The notes beneath the pieces are model-generated. The model did no database searches. It was not told where the DNA came from and was given only the letters and a program-made list of their open reading frames with translations. This document shows, piece after piece, positions 1 to 8,426 of a stretch of 64,000 bases of DNA (within the stretch, counting starts at the first letter, position 1; the number at the start of each line of letters is the position of its first letter). Position numbers and translations under genes: made by a program. This DNA is from Ditibartonella choladocola (GTDB lineage: Bacteria; Pseudomonadota; Alphaproteobacteria; Rhizobiales; Rhizobiaceae), in NCBI RefSeq assembly GCF_002007565.1, contig NZ_CP015625.1:2046001-2110000 (forward strand), given 5' to 3'.

Positions 1-149
1 AAATCGGCAAGGCAGGCTGCCACATTGATACCCTTGCCGCCCGCATTGAAACGTGCTTCTTCGGCACGGTGGACATGCCCGCGTTCAAGCTTTTTCAAAT
101 GGATTGTTTCATCAATTGCCGGATTGACGGTGAGTGTTGCAATTTTCAT
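1..149 (-). CDS. fruK: 1-phosphofructokinase, N-terminal part (cut by window edge)
   Basis: Phosphorylates fructose-1-phosphate to fructose-1,6-bisphosphate after PTS uptake of fructose. Only the first ~49 codons are in the window. The reverse strand reads MKIATLTVNPAIDETI, then a GGKGINVA segment, which is the N-terminal sugar-binding signature of PfkB-family 1-phosphofructokinases. The ATG at 149 overlaps the stop of the upstream PTS gene by four bases (ATGA), so the two are translationally coupled in a fruB-fruK operon. The catalytic C-terminal half lies outside the window. The family call is firm; the exact substrate follows mainly from the operon. Confidence 0.9.
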   Translation of the reverse strand, partial: MKIATLTVNPAIDETIHLKKLERGHVHRAEEARFNAGGKGINVAACLAD

Positions 150-2647
150 GACTTGGCCTCGTCAAGGGCGCGAACCTCTTCGGCGGTTTCACATTGCAAA
201 GCCTTGTTGGCAAGCTTGCGCATATCGGCAAGGCTTTTTGCCCTGAGCCTTGCCTTGACCGTTGCAATATCACGCGGGGTCATCGACAATTCATTGACAC
301 CAAGGCCGGAAAGCAACATCGCCCCGAACGGGTCACCGGCAATGCCGCCGCAAACGCCTACCCATTTGCCTGCTTTTTCTGCCCCTGAAACCGTTCTTTC
401 CACCATGCGCAAAACCGCAGGGTCAAGGCTGTCAGCTTCGGCCGCAAGATCGGGATTTTGCCGGTCAACCGCCATGGTATATTGGGTGAGATCATTGGTG
501 CCGATCGAAAAGAAATCGACATGGGGAGCAAAAATATCGGCCATAATGGCAGCCGCCGGTACTTCGATCATAATGCCGATTTTCAACACCGGTGCGGCAA
601 GATCTTTGCGAATTTCTTCGGCAAGCGTTTTCAACTCTTTAATTTCGTTCACCGACATAATCATCGGAAACATAATCCACGGATCGCCACCTTCTTTGGC
701 GGCGCGATAAATTGCGCGCAATTGCGGCACCAGCAGGTCTTTTCTGCGTAATAAAAGCCGCGCGCCCCTCACTCCCAAAAACGGATTATCTTCTTTCGGT
801 AAATCAAGATGGGCAACCTGTTTATCGCCACCAATGTCGAGCGCCCTGATAATAAGCGATTTACCGCCCAATGCCGAAAGCATATCGCGATAAACCTTAT
901 ATTGCGTCTCCTCGTCGGGCGTTTCGGTGCTTTCCAGAAACAAAAATTCTGTGCGCATCAGCCCCACACCTTCAGCCCCCTCATCCAACGCAAAGGCGAC
1001 CTGATCGGGACGGTTGATATTGGCGGCAATGTCGATTATATGGCCGTCGGTGGTTTTGGCGGGCTTGGCGCGTTCGGCAACTTCTTTTTCACGCTCTTCT
1101 GCCAATTTGACGATTTGCTTTTGTGCAGCCTCGACATCTTCCTTCGTGGGCGAAAGATATAAAATGCCGTTATAGCCGTCGACAATCGCGCTTTCGCCAT
1201 TCTTTGCTTCAAAAACCTTGTTTCCCGCCGCAACCAGCGCAGGGATTCCCAAAGTGCGCGCAAGAATGGCGGTGTGCGAGGTTGGCCCGCCCGATGCCGT
1301 GATGAGACCGTGGACTTTTTCAGGATTGAGATTGGCCGTGTCGGAGGGTGTTAAATCTTCCGCAACAATAATTGCCCCTTCACCGATATTCTCGAACGAG
1401 CCTTTGGCATAAAGCGGGTCGATCTCGGCAAGGACACGCCCGCCGACATCGCGCAAATCCACCGCGCGGGCGGCAAGCAAAGGATTATCCATATGTTGAA
1501 GGGCATTGGCCGCCTCTTCGACCGCCTTGTTCCAGCTCCATGCCACGCCATGGCCTTCCGCCATCAAATGGCAGGCAGAAGAGATAAGATTATCATCATC
1601 AAGAAGGGTGGCCTGTGCCTTGAAAATGGCAGCATCCGACGCGCCGATACGACGGGTCACATCATCGACAATCGCTTTCATCTTGTCTTTGGTGCGCCCC
1701 AAAGCGTTTTCAAGCCGTGCGGCATCTTCAGAAAGTTTGCCGGGCTTATCTTCGACTTCACCTGCCCCGTTTTCCAGAATGAAAATTGTGCCGACAGAAA
1801 GGCCGGGGCTTGCCGAAAGGCCGTCAATGCCCGTTTTTCCTGAAGGTGGCCTGAAGCCATAAATTTTCTTCGGTTTCACTTCCGCTTTTTCGGCCGCCTC
1901 CTTTTCGCTCAGGGTGATTTTTCTTGCCATTAAAACCGCTTCCCCCAGAAGCTCTTCACCATTTTCCGCGTCGGTTGAAAAAACAAGCGTGTCACCATTT
2001 TTCCCGCCCAGTTGCAAAAGACCGGCAAGGCTTGTCATATCGGCCTGACTATTGCCATTGCGGACGAGAATTTTTTGCCCGCTTTTTTTGGCAAATTCCA
2101 CCCAGATTGACGCCGGACGCGCATGAAGACCCGACGGATAATCAAGAACCCATTCCTTGGTTACTTGAAGGTCGGCGGCCTCACTTTCCGGTGCATCGTC
2201 ATTTTCGACAAGGGCTGCCATAATGGCCGATTTGTCGCCCGTCGTTTCAAGTTTTTGCAGCGCGTCGGGATGGCTAAGAAGGCGGGTGAGCCGCTTTAAA
2301 ATTTCGATATGGCCATCGGAATTGGCGGCGATGGCAAAAATCAGTTTGGCCTTTTCGCCATTTTGCCAGTCCACCCCGTTTGGAACCTGAATAACCGAAA
2401 TCGCATCACGGTTGACAAGGTTGCGGTCTTCCACCATGCCATGGGGAATGACAACGCCAGAACCAAGCCACGTATTGGCTACCTTTTCACGCGCCAACAT
2501 GCTTTTTCCATAAGCCGGTTCAATCGCGCCTTCATCAACAAGAAGTTGAGCTGCGGCAAGAATGGCCGACTCCTTGTCGGAAAAATCCGCATTCAACAAA
2601 ATTGCATTTTCGGAAAGAATTGCTGTCTTTTCAGATGCTGCTGCCAC
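146..2647 (-). CDS. fruB: Fructose PTS multiphosphoryl transfer protein (EIIA-HPr-EI fusion)
   Basis: A cytoplasmic phosphorelay protein that moves phosphate from PEP to the fructose permease. The 833 residues hold three domains in order. EIIA-Fru spans about 10-150, with the phospho-histidine in VIPHG (His69). HPr spans about 160-250, with SGLHARPA (His175). Enzyme I runs from about 272 to the end, with GGPTSHTA (His458), the PEP-binding stretch IGTNDLTQY and a GVCGG active-site cysteine near 766. All expected catalytic residues are present. It is divergent from a LacI-type regulator, with two palindromic sites between them, and overlaps fruK by four bases. The membrane subunit (EIIBC) is not in the window; it probably follows fruK beyond the edge. 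Confidence 0.96.
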   Translation of the reverse strand: MAAASEKTAILSENAILLNADFSDKESAILAAAQLLVDEGAIEPAYGKSMLAREKVANTWLGSGVVIPHGMVEDRNLVNRDAISVIQVPNGVDWQNGEKAKLIFAIAANSDGHIEILKRLTRLLSHPDALQKLETTGDKSAIMAALVENDDAPESEAADLQVTKEWVLDYPSGLHARPASIWVEFAKKSGQKILVRNGNSQADMTSLAGLLQLGGKNGDTLVFSTDAENGEELLGEAVLMARKITLSEKEAAEKAEVKPKKIYGFRPPSGKTGIDGLSASPGLSVGTIFILENGAGEVEDKPGKLSEDAARLENALGRTKDKMKAIVDDVTRRIGASDAAIFKAQATLLDDDNLISSACHLMAEGHGVAWSWNKAVEEAANALQHMDNPLLAARAVDLRDVGGRVLAEIDPLYAKGSFENIGEGAIIVAEDLTPSDTANLNPEKVHGLITASGGPTSHTAILARTLGIPALVAAGNKVFEAKNGESAIVDGYNGILYLSPTKEDVEAAQKQIVKLAEEREKEVAERAKPAKTTDGHIIDIAANINRPDQVAFALDEGAEGVGLMRTEFLFLESTETPDEETQYKVYRDMLSALGGKSLIIRALDIGGDKQVAHLDLPKEDNPFLGVRGARLLLRRKDLLVPQLRAIYRAAKEGGDPWIMFPMIMSVNEIKELKTLAEEIRKDLAAPVLKIGIMIEVPAAAIMADIFAPHVDFFSIGTNDLTQYTMAVDRQNPDLAAEADSLDPAVLRMVERTVSGAEKAGKWVGVCGGIAGDPFGAMLLSGLGVNELSMTPRDIATVKARLRAKSLADMRKLANKALQCETAEEVRALDEAKS

Positions 2648-2680
2648 GGGTTTCCTCCCTTGGGCTTTTCAAAATGAATT

Positions 2681-2692
2681 GAAAACGTTTTC
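2681..2692. promoter_or_regulatory. LacI/FruR-type operator 1
   Basis: GAAAACGTTTTC is a perfect 12-base palindrome, about 34 bases upstream of fruB. Its central AACGTT matches the usual half-site style of LacI/GalR-family operators. A second near-identical site lies about 67 bases away in the same divergent spacer. It is the likely binding site of the adjacent LacI-family regulator. Confidence 0.75.
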
Positions 2693-2746
2693 TTGAAAAA
2701 TATCAAGCAACTGTTTAATTCTGTCATATAATTCTACAGCAAATTC

Positions 2747-2760
2747 TGGAAACGTTTTCA
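2747..2760. promoter_or_regulatory. LacI/FruR-type operator 2
   Basis: TGGAAACGTTTTCA is a near-perfect palindrome around AACGTT, the same core as the site at 2681-2692. It lies close to the start of the regulator gene, which suggests autoregulation together with control of fruBK. Two sites in one divergent spacer would allow cooperative or looping repression. Confidence 0.72.
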
Positions 2761-2814
2761 AGGAAAAAACGTCTCGTTCATGTGTGAGTGCACCAAGAAA
2801 GAAAGAAAAATCGA

Positions 2815-3831
2815 ATGGCTGCCACAATCAAGGATGTTGCAAAACTTGCCGGTGTTTCGGTTGCCACTGTTTCGCGTGCGATTTCCGGCAAAGTTGTGAG
2901 CCATGAATTGAAAAGCAAAGTGGAAGAGGCAATCCTTGCCACCGGTTACCGGCCGAACCTTGCCGCCCGCCGTTTGCGGGCGCGAACCGACGACACAATC
3001 GGCCTTATCATTGCCGACATCAGAAACCCGTTTTTTACCCGCTTTGCCCGCGCAATCGACGATATTGCCAAAACCCGCAACCAGCATGTGATCTTATGCA
3101 ATACGGATGAAAATCCGGAGCAGGAAAAGGCCTATCTCGACTTGATGGAGGAAGAAAATGTTGCCGGTATAATTCTTGCTCCTACACTTTTAACAAGCCA
3201 CAAACACATAACAAGCCGCAAAATGAGACCGGCAAAACTCCAACGCCCGCTTGTTCTTGTTGATCGCAGGCCTGATGAAATGATTTATGATGCCGTGCTT
3301 ATCGATAATCATGCTGCCGCCAAAAAACTTGTGCATCACCTTTATGAAAATGGCAGAAAACACATTCTTTGCCTTTATGGAGCTGATAGCCGAACCGGTT
3401 TTGAAAGGCAAAAAGGCTTTGATGAAGCAATCAAGGCACTTCACCTTGCAGGTGAAAGCGTAGCCATAAAACACGGAAAAGATAATCTGGCGAAATCTTT
3501 AAAAAATGCGCTTGCAAAAAATCCCCAAATTGATGCGCTCATCGTCACCAACGGGGTTCTCGCTTTAAAAGCAGCGGCATTTTTAAACAAAGCCGGTATT
3601 GTTGTGCCCGATCAACTGGCTTTTGCAGCCTTTGATGACGAACCGTGGATGGAACTTGTCTTTAACGGTATTACAACCATTGCCCAGCCGGTTGGCGACA
3701 TTGCCCGCGAAGCCTATCATTGTTTAATGGAAAGGCTCGAAAACCCGTTAAAACCGGTGCTGCAAACCGTTTTGAAAAGCAAATTGATTGTTCGCGGTTC
3801 GACCTTGAAAGCCCGCCCGACCACAATATGA
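2815..3831 (+). CDS. LacI-family transcriptional regulator of the fructose operon
   Basis: DNA-binding repressor. The N-terminus MAATIKDVAKLAGVSVATVS is the classic LacI helix-turn-helix, followed by the hinge region RPNLAARRLR and a periplasmic-binding-like effector domain (IGLIIADIRNPFF onward to the C-terminus). The ATG at 2815 is chosen because it begins the conserved helix and follows an A/G-rich stretch; an in-frame GTG at 2788 is possible but adds non-conserved residues. Length (338 aa) is normal. Its divergence from fruBK and the two palindromes between them make it the probable fructose-operon repressor. The effector (fructose-1-phosphate in FruR/Cra) is an inference. Confidence 0.9.
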   Translation: MAATIKDVAKLAGVSVATVSRAISGKVVSHELKSKVEEAILATGYRPNLAARRLRARTDDTIGLIIADIRNPFFTRFARAIDDIAKTRNQHVILCNTDENPEQEKAYLDLMEEENVAGIILAPTLLTSHKHITSRKMRPAKLQRPLVLVDRRPDEMIYDAVLIDNHAAAKKLVHHLYENGRKHILCLYGADSRTGFERQKGFDEAIKALHLAGESVAIKHGKDNLAKSLKNALAKNPQIDALIVTNGVLALKAAAFLNKAGIVVPDQLAFAAFDDEPWMELVFNGITTIAQPVGDIAREAYHCLMERLENPLKPVLQTVLKSKLIVRGSTLKARPTTI

Positions 3832-3920
3832 AAGAAATGAAATAAGGCAGGAGCTTTCTTCTTTTGGCACATTTGGCGGTTCGGGAATTTGGTTCACACC
3901 ATGATGATTCACTTTCGCCC

Positions 3921-4040
3921 ACGCTTTTGATGAAACTTCAAGTGACAGAAATTGAAATGCTTCAATAAAGCCGCGCGACTTTAACGGTTGATATAAAAGT
4001 TAGACCGGCGAGTAACGCCGCCGCTTGCAAGAAAGGTTCA
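3921..4040. repeat. ~120-bp direct repeat, copy 1
   Basis: This copy begins ACGCTTTTGATGAAACTT and ends CAAGAAAGGTTCA. It matches 4123-4243 with only scattered substitutions and one single-base gap. Internal dyads such as AAGCCGCGCGACTTTAA suggest it could fold as RNA. No protein reading frame is preserved between the copies. Confidence 0.85.
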
Positions 4041-4122
4041 CGCTTTCTTTTTTGAAACAATCCTGCCCGATGGTGATTGGCGGTTACAAAACATTGGCGC
4101 CACGACCACATGATCGCCAACA

Positions 4123-4243
4123 ACGCTTTTGATGAAACTTTATGTGGCAGAAATTGAAATGCTTCAATAAAGCCGCACGGCTTTAACCGGTTGATATAAA
4201 AGTTGGACCGGCGAGTAACACCGCCGCTTGCAAGAAAGGTTCA
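4123..4243. repeat. ~120-bp direct repeat, copy 2
   Basis: Second copy of the 3921-4040 repeat, 82 bases downstream in the same orientation. Changes relative to copy 1 keep some internal pairing (AAGCCGCACGGCTTTAA is a better dyad here), so a structured RNA or a small mobile repeat family is possible. Confidence 0.85.
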
Positions 4244-4346
4244 AGCAAAGCAGGCGGCTTGTTATTTGACAGGCGCGATGAAAGCTTGGCGCAATCACCG
4301 CAATGCCCCCCGCAAACAATTATAACCGATAAACGGCTGCTAAAGA

Positions 4347-4426
4347 ATTATTGCGGCAGCCGCTTGATAAGACTGGAGGTATCAAGATTATTGCGGGAGC
4401 CGCTTGATAAGGCTTGACGTATCAAG
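4347..4426. repeat. 40-bp tandem duplication at the 3' end of the dehydrogenase gene
   Basis: Units 4347-4386 and 4387-4426 both start ATTATTGCGG and end GTATCAAG, with a few substitutions. The right unit encodes the last residues and stop of the minus-strand gene; the left unit repeats this just after the stop. The unit is not a multiple of three, so it is a duplication at the gene end, not a protein repeat. Confidence 0.85.
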
Positions 4427-5254
4427 CCGGCCGCCATTTTCTGCCTGAATATCGGCATAAAACTGGTCGATCAAAGCGGTGACGGGTAAAACCGCGCCAT
4501 TACTGCGCGCTTCATCAAGGCAGATGCCGAGATCTTTTCTCATCCAGTCGACAGCAAAGCCGAAATCGAACTTGCCTTCAACCATGGTGCTGCCGCGGTT
4601 CGACATTTGCCATGAACCGGCAGCCCCCTTGGAAATGACATCGAGAACCTCGTTCATATCAAGGCCGGCTTTTTTACCGAAAGCAAGCCCTTCGGCAAGG
4701 CCTTGAACAGCACCGGCAAGGCAAATCTGGTTTATCATTTTGCACAATTGCCCGCTGCCGCTTTTTCCAAGCCGCTTTACCGAAATACCATAGGCTTTCA
4801 TGACATCGGCGGTTTTTTCAAATATGTCCTTCTCACCACCGCACATAATGGTGAGTTTGCCATTCTCGGCACCGGCCTGACCACCCGAAACCGGCGCGTC
4901 GATAAAACCGATACCGCATTTTTCGGCTTCCCCTTCAAGCTCGCGGGCAACTTTTGCCGAATCCGTCGTGTGGTCGACAAAAACACTTCCCTTTGCCATT
5001 GTTTTGAACGCGCCATCCTTGCCGGTTGTGACTTCTCTTATATCATTGTCATTGCCGACACAGGCAAAAACAATATCCTGCCCCTTTGCCGCTTCGGCCG
5101 GTGTATCGGCTTTTTTACCGTGAAACTCCTCTACCCATTGTTCAGCCTTTTTGGCCGTGCGGTTATAAACCGTCACATCATGACCGGCTTTTTTCAAATG
5201 CCCTGCCATAGGATAGCCCATTACACCCAAACCGATAAAAGCCACTTTTGCCAT
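4388..5254 (-). CDS. NAD(P)-dependent beta-hydroxyacid dehydrogenase (3-hydroxyisobutyrate / tartronate semialdehyde reductase family)
   Basis: Oxidises or reduces a small beta-hydroxyacid. The N-terminal Rossmann motif IGLGVMGYPMAGHL is at 7-20, the substrate-binding signature FIDAPVSGG at 117-125, and the catalytic lysine in GSGQLCKMINQ (Lys172). The all-helical C-terminal domain is complete, and 288 residues is the usual length. An SD-like GGGAGT precedes the ATG at 5254. The family includes GarR/GlxR and MmsB, and the sequence alone does not settle which substrate is used; no pathway neighbours help. The final 40 bases are tandemly duplicated just downstream. Confidence 0.9.
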   Translation of the reverse strand: MAKVAFIGLGVMGYPMAGHLKKAGHDVTVYNRTAKKAEQWVEEFHGKKADTPAEAAKGQDIVFACVGNDNDIREVTTGKDGAFKTMAKGSVFVDHTTDSAKVARELEGEAEKCGIGFIDAPVSGGQAGAENGKLTIMCGGEKDIFEKTADVMKAYGISVKRLGKSGSGQLCKMINQICLAGAVQGLAEGLAFGKKAGLDMNEVLDVISKGAAGSWQMSNRGSTMVEGKFDFGFAVDWMRKDLGICLDEARSNGAVLPVTALIDQFYADIQAENGGRLDTSSLIKRLPQ

Positions 5255-5796
5255 TTTGCCACTCCCTGTTTTGCTGCTTTCCGTATTGCTGCCCGATTAT
5301 TTTCGATTAGTCTGCTTTTATGAAAAATATTCATAAGGCCAATGATCCTGATAGAGTTTATCAAACTCGTCTTGAAGAATATAGTTGTTATCAACAGGAA
5401 AAAGAATTGAACCCGAAACAACCGGAAATAGAATGGAGGTTTTCTATTTGCGGTTAAATTGTTTCATTCTTGACCGTGATTTTCCGGGGAAGACCGGAAT
5501 TTTAAGAAGGCCGGATTTTTTTAAAAAGACCTAAAATTTTTAAACAAGACCCGATTTTTTAAACAAGACCCGATTTTTTTAAACAAGAATTACGTCTTTT
5601 AAAACCGGTAAAAAAAGAAAATAACTGTTTGGGCAAGAAAAAGGAAGAAACCGGATGATTTCAATTCTAAATGAAATACCACCGCTCACGCTTTAAACAA
5701 CCGGAGAATTAAAAACAATATTAAACGCCGGAAATTAAAAAAGCAAAATGAAGAAAAACCGATAGTAAAACAAATATTCAAAAGGAAATTCCCTAT
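5255..5796. other. AT-rich spacer with short tandem repeats
   Basis: No gene is seen. It carries AAACAAGACCCGATTTTTT twice in tandem (5542-5580), with a partial third copy to 5588, surrounded by runs of A and T. The promoter of the alcohol dehydrogenase must lie here, but I cannot place it. Confidence 0.6.
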
Positions 5797-6846
5797 ATGT
5801 TTACATGTGATGCATTTGCCGTTGACGCGGCCGACCAGACCTTCCACCCTTTCACATTCGAGCGGCGTGACCCGCTTGACCATGATGTGGATATTGAAAT
5901 TCTCTATTGTGGCGTTTGCCATTCCGACCTTCACACGGCGCGCAGTGACTGGGCGGGCACAATTTATCCTTGTGTGCCAGGTCATGAAATTGTCGGCAAG
6001 GTGCGCCGCGTGGGCAAAAAAGTAACCCGTTTCAAAGAGGGTGACACGGTGGGCGTGGGCTGCATGGTCAATTCCTGCGGAACTTGCGATTGCTGCCGTG
6101 CGGGACTTGAACAATATTGCGAAAAGGGCAATACCTTGACTTATAACAGCCCCGACCCTGAAACCGGAAAAGACCGTTATACGTTTGGCGGCTATTCCAA
6201 ACGCATTGTGGTGAACGACAATTTTGTTCTCGCAGTGCCGGAAAATCTTGATCTTGCAGGAGCAGCACCGCTTCTTTGCGCAGGCATTACCACCTATTCG
6301 CCATTGCGCCACTGGAAAGCCGGTAAAGGTATGAAAGTGGGTGTTGCCGGTCTTGGTGGTTTGGGACATATGGCGGTGAAACTTGCCCACGCTATGGGAG
6401 CCGATGTGACGATGCTTACCACTTCGCCTTCCAAAGAAGCCGATGCGCGTCGTCTTGGTGCCCATCATGTGGTTTTGACACGCGACAGCGAAAACCTCGC
6501 AAAAGCGGCAAAAACGCTTGATCTCATTATCGACACCATTGCGGCCAAGCACAATATCGACGCTTACCTCAACCTTCTTAAAGTCAATGGCACATTGGTG
6601 CAGGTTGGTGCACCGGCCGAACCTTTGCCGGTTGGCGTTTTCAACCTCATTACAGCACGCCGTTCACTTGCCGGTTCGTGCATTGGCGGCATTGCCGAAA
6701 CACAGGAAATGCTGGATTTTTGTGGCAAACACAACATTACCGCCGATATAGAACTTATCAAGGCACAGGAAATCGACAAGGCTTATGAACGCATGCTCAA
6801 AAGCGATGTGAAATATCGCTTTGTCATCGACATGGCGTCATTCTGA
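5797..6846 (+). CDS. Zinc-dependent NADP(H) alcohol dehydrogenase, cinnamyl-alcohol-dehydrogenase-like
   Basis: Medium-chain dehydrogenase/reductase of the YahK/CAD branch, which reduces aldehydes to alcohols in the cytoplasm. The catalytic zinc ligands are visible: Cys41 in CGVCHSDLH, His63-Glu64 in PGHE, and Cys161. The structural zinc set is Cys94, Cys97, Cys100 and Cys108. The Rossmann motif GLGGLG is at 185-190, and TTSPSK after the second strand is the usual NADP(H)-selecting loop. The 349 residues are full length. An AAGGA site precedes the ATG. It appears to be a single-gene transcript. Confidence 0.93.
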   Translation: MFTCDAFAVDAADQTFHPFTFERRDPLDHDVDIEILYCGVCHSDLHTARSDWAGTIYPCVPGHEIVGKVRRVGKKVTRFKEGDTVGVGCMVNSCGTCDCCRAGLEQYCEKGNTLTYNSPDPETGKDRYTFGGYSKRIVVNDNFVLAVPENLDLAGAAPLLCAGITTYSPLRHWKAGKGMKVGVAGLGGLGHMAVKLAHAMGADVTMLTTSPSKEADARRLGAHHVVLTRDSENLAKAAKTLDLIIDTIAAKHNIDAYLNLLKVNGTLVQVGAPAEPLPVGVFNLITARRSLAGSCIGGIAETQEMLDFCGKHNITADIELIKAQEIDKAYERMLKSDVKYRFVIDMASF

Positions 6847-6898
6847 AAAAGCTTGTGTTCTAAAAATTTAATTCCGGAAAACGGTTTTCAGTCGAGAA

Positions 6899-6923
6899 AG
6901 CGGGGCGAGCAACAAGCCCCGCT
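6899..6923. terminator. Hairpin after the alcohol dehydrogenase
   Basis: AGCGGGGC and GCCCCGCT form a perfect 8-bp stem around a 9-base loop about 50 bases after the stop. There is no T-run, so it is only a possible terminator or mRNA-stabilising hairpin. Confidence 0.4.
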
Positions 6924-7105
6924 GGAAACAAGCCCTGTTGACGCCCGATTTCAGCGAGCGGCAATGTTCATGTGCTTTCAAACAATAAAGTTCATGCGCT
7001 TTGAAATATGTTTGGAAGACTATTTTTGTTGGCAGCGCATTGAAACATTTATTCAAAAACAAAACCGGAATTGATAACGAAACCCCATTTCAAGGAAATG
7101 AAACA

Positions 7106-7504
7106 ATGGAAATCAAAAGAAGTGGCAGCCGCCCTTCCGGCAAAGTTCCGGAAGAATTTTTTACCGGTCGGGTGAGACTTGATCCGGCAATCGACCCGCA
7201 TGAGGGTTCAAACCTTCTTGCCGGTCATGTCACCTTCGAGCCGGGGGCACGCACGCATTGGCACACGCACCCGAAGGGACAGGCTTTGATTATCACCTTC
7301 GGGCGCGGGTTTATCGGCCGTGAAAATGGAGAAGTGAAAGAAGTTTTCGCCGGTGATATTGTCTGGTTTGAACCGAATGAAAAACATTGGCATGGTGCTT
7401 CCCCCGATACAGCAATGTCACATTATGCCATACAGGAAACGGTAGATGGCAAAAGTGCCGACTGGATGGAAGAAGTGACCGACAAGCAATATAAGGGACA
7501 ATGA
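7106..7504 (+). CDS. Small cupin-domain protein
   Basis: A single-domain cupin of 132 residues. Cupin motif 1 is visible as GARTHWHTHPKGQ (His51, His53, and Gln59 in the position often held by Glu), and motif 2 as PNEKHWHG (His94/His96), consistent with one bound metal. It resembles the cupins found fused to or beside carboxymuconolactone decarboxylases and (R)-mandelonitrile-lyase-like proteins. The ATG at 7106 follows AAGGA at 7092-7096 with proper spacing; upstream in-frame codons have no such site. The catalytic role is unknown; it might work with the dehydrogenase upstream, but nothing shows it. Confidence 0.85.
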   Translation: MEIKRSGSRPSGKVPEEFFTGRVRLDPAIDPHEGSNLLAGHVTFEPGARTHWHTHPKGQALIITFGRGFIGRENGEVKEVFAGDIVWFEPNEKHWHGASPDTAMSHYAIQETVDGKSADWMEEVTDKQYKGQ

Positions 7505-8319
7505 AAACAAACTAGAATTTCAAAACCTTGCACTGCATCAAAACTGTTACTTCATAAAATACGACAAAACCGGCAAGAAACTTGATTGCCCCCCTTTGAG
7601 GGCAGATGCTGCGCAAGTTTTCTTGAAAAGTGTGACAAAGTTTCTTGTTTTTTTGGAAACTGTTACAAAGTTTCTTGCCGGAAAAGAAAAATTGACATTC
7701 TGAAAGCCCCTCGCCCTCAATGCGGGCTGCATCAATTCAAAGTCGTTTTTTTAAAACGCGGGTTTTTTGAAAATTCAAAACTTTGAAAAGCCGCTTCATA
7801 TTTTGCTTTTCCGCCCGCCTGTTTTTCCAAAGCCGATCCGTAACCAATCCAATCAATTGTCATGTTGCAAACTTGCGGCGGGCAAAGCCCCGATTTTTTA
7901 ACTGACAAGATTGGAAAACAACAGATAATGCCGGATGAAAGAGGCTCGATTTCTTAACGGACAAGAACGGGAAACAACAGATAATGCCGGATGAAAGAGG
8001 CACGATTTCTTCGGCTCTTTTCACGGATTTTCTTTCAATCCGGCTCTGATTTTTCGCCGTTTTTCGCTAATTTTCTTCATTATTGTTCATAATATTTCAA
8101 CAAAATAACAGTCATTCTGTTCAATAAATTTCGTGTCTGATCTCGAATAGAACGGCGATTCCAGTTTCGATTCGCAAATATATTTTATTTCACCCCTATA
8201 AATAAATAGTATAACGATAGTTGAAAAACTTTCTACATGCCTGAAGTTGCATTCAATATATTATAATTTTATTTTTTTCCGCTTATAAGTTATTATTATT
8301 AAATGTTTTTTACAGTATA
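7505..8319. other. Long gene-free, AT-rich spacer before the iron locus
   Basis: No convincing gene. It holds short repeats of ACAAAGTTTCTTG at 7630-7680, a 56-bp tandem repeat at 7891-8002, and an increasingly AT-rich stretch leading into the TonB-receptor promoter. Confidence 0.6.
7891..8002. repeat. 56-bp tandem repeat (two units)
   Basis: Units 7891-7946 and 7947-8002 share a core AACAACAGATAATGCCGG and an end GATGAAAGAGGC. A third unit starts at 8003 but breaks off after ten bases. 56 is not a multiple of three and no reading frame crosses it. Confidence 0.85.
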
Positions 8320-8335
8320 TTTGAACTATTCTAAA
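8320..8335. promoter_or_regulatory. Possible Irr-box-like element upstream of the TonB receptor
   Basis: TTTGAACTATTCTAAA resembles the ICE/Irr box of Rhizobiales (TTTAGAA-N3-TTCTAAA) but lacks one base of the left arm. It sits directly upstream of a likely promoter in front of an iron-uptake gene. The match is suggestive only. Confidence 0.3.
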
Positions 8336-8344
8336 ACTTGAGTA

Positions 8345-8373
8345 TTGACATTAGGTTTTAATGTCTCTCTAAA
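8345..8373 (+). promoter_or_regulatory. Probable promoter with overlapping 19-bp dyad operator, siderophore operon
   Basis: TTGACA (8345-8350), a 17-base spacer and TCTAAA (8368-8373) form a sigma-70-like promoter about 55 bases before the receptor start. The dyad GACATTA-GGTTT-TAATGTC (8347-8365) is a perfect 7-5-7 inverted repeat lying over the -35 box and spacer, an ideal place for a repressor. Which iron regulator binds (RirA, Irr, Fur/Mur or another) is not shown. Confidence 0.65.
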
Positions 8374-8426
8374 CTGTTTGTTAATTCTATACTTTTTTAA
8401 TCAACTTTAAATTCGAGGGATTGTTT

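Larger units (their letters stand above)
3832..4387. other. Gene-free spacer holding direct repeats
   Basis: No credible gene is seen. The stretch contains two diverged copies of a ~120-base repeat (3921-4040 and 4123-4243), and at its right end an extra copy of the last 40 bases of the following dehydrogenase gene. Confidence 0.7.
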
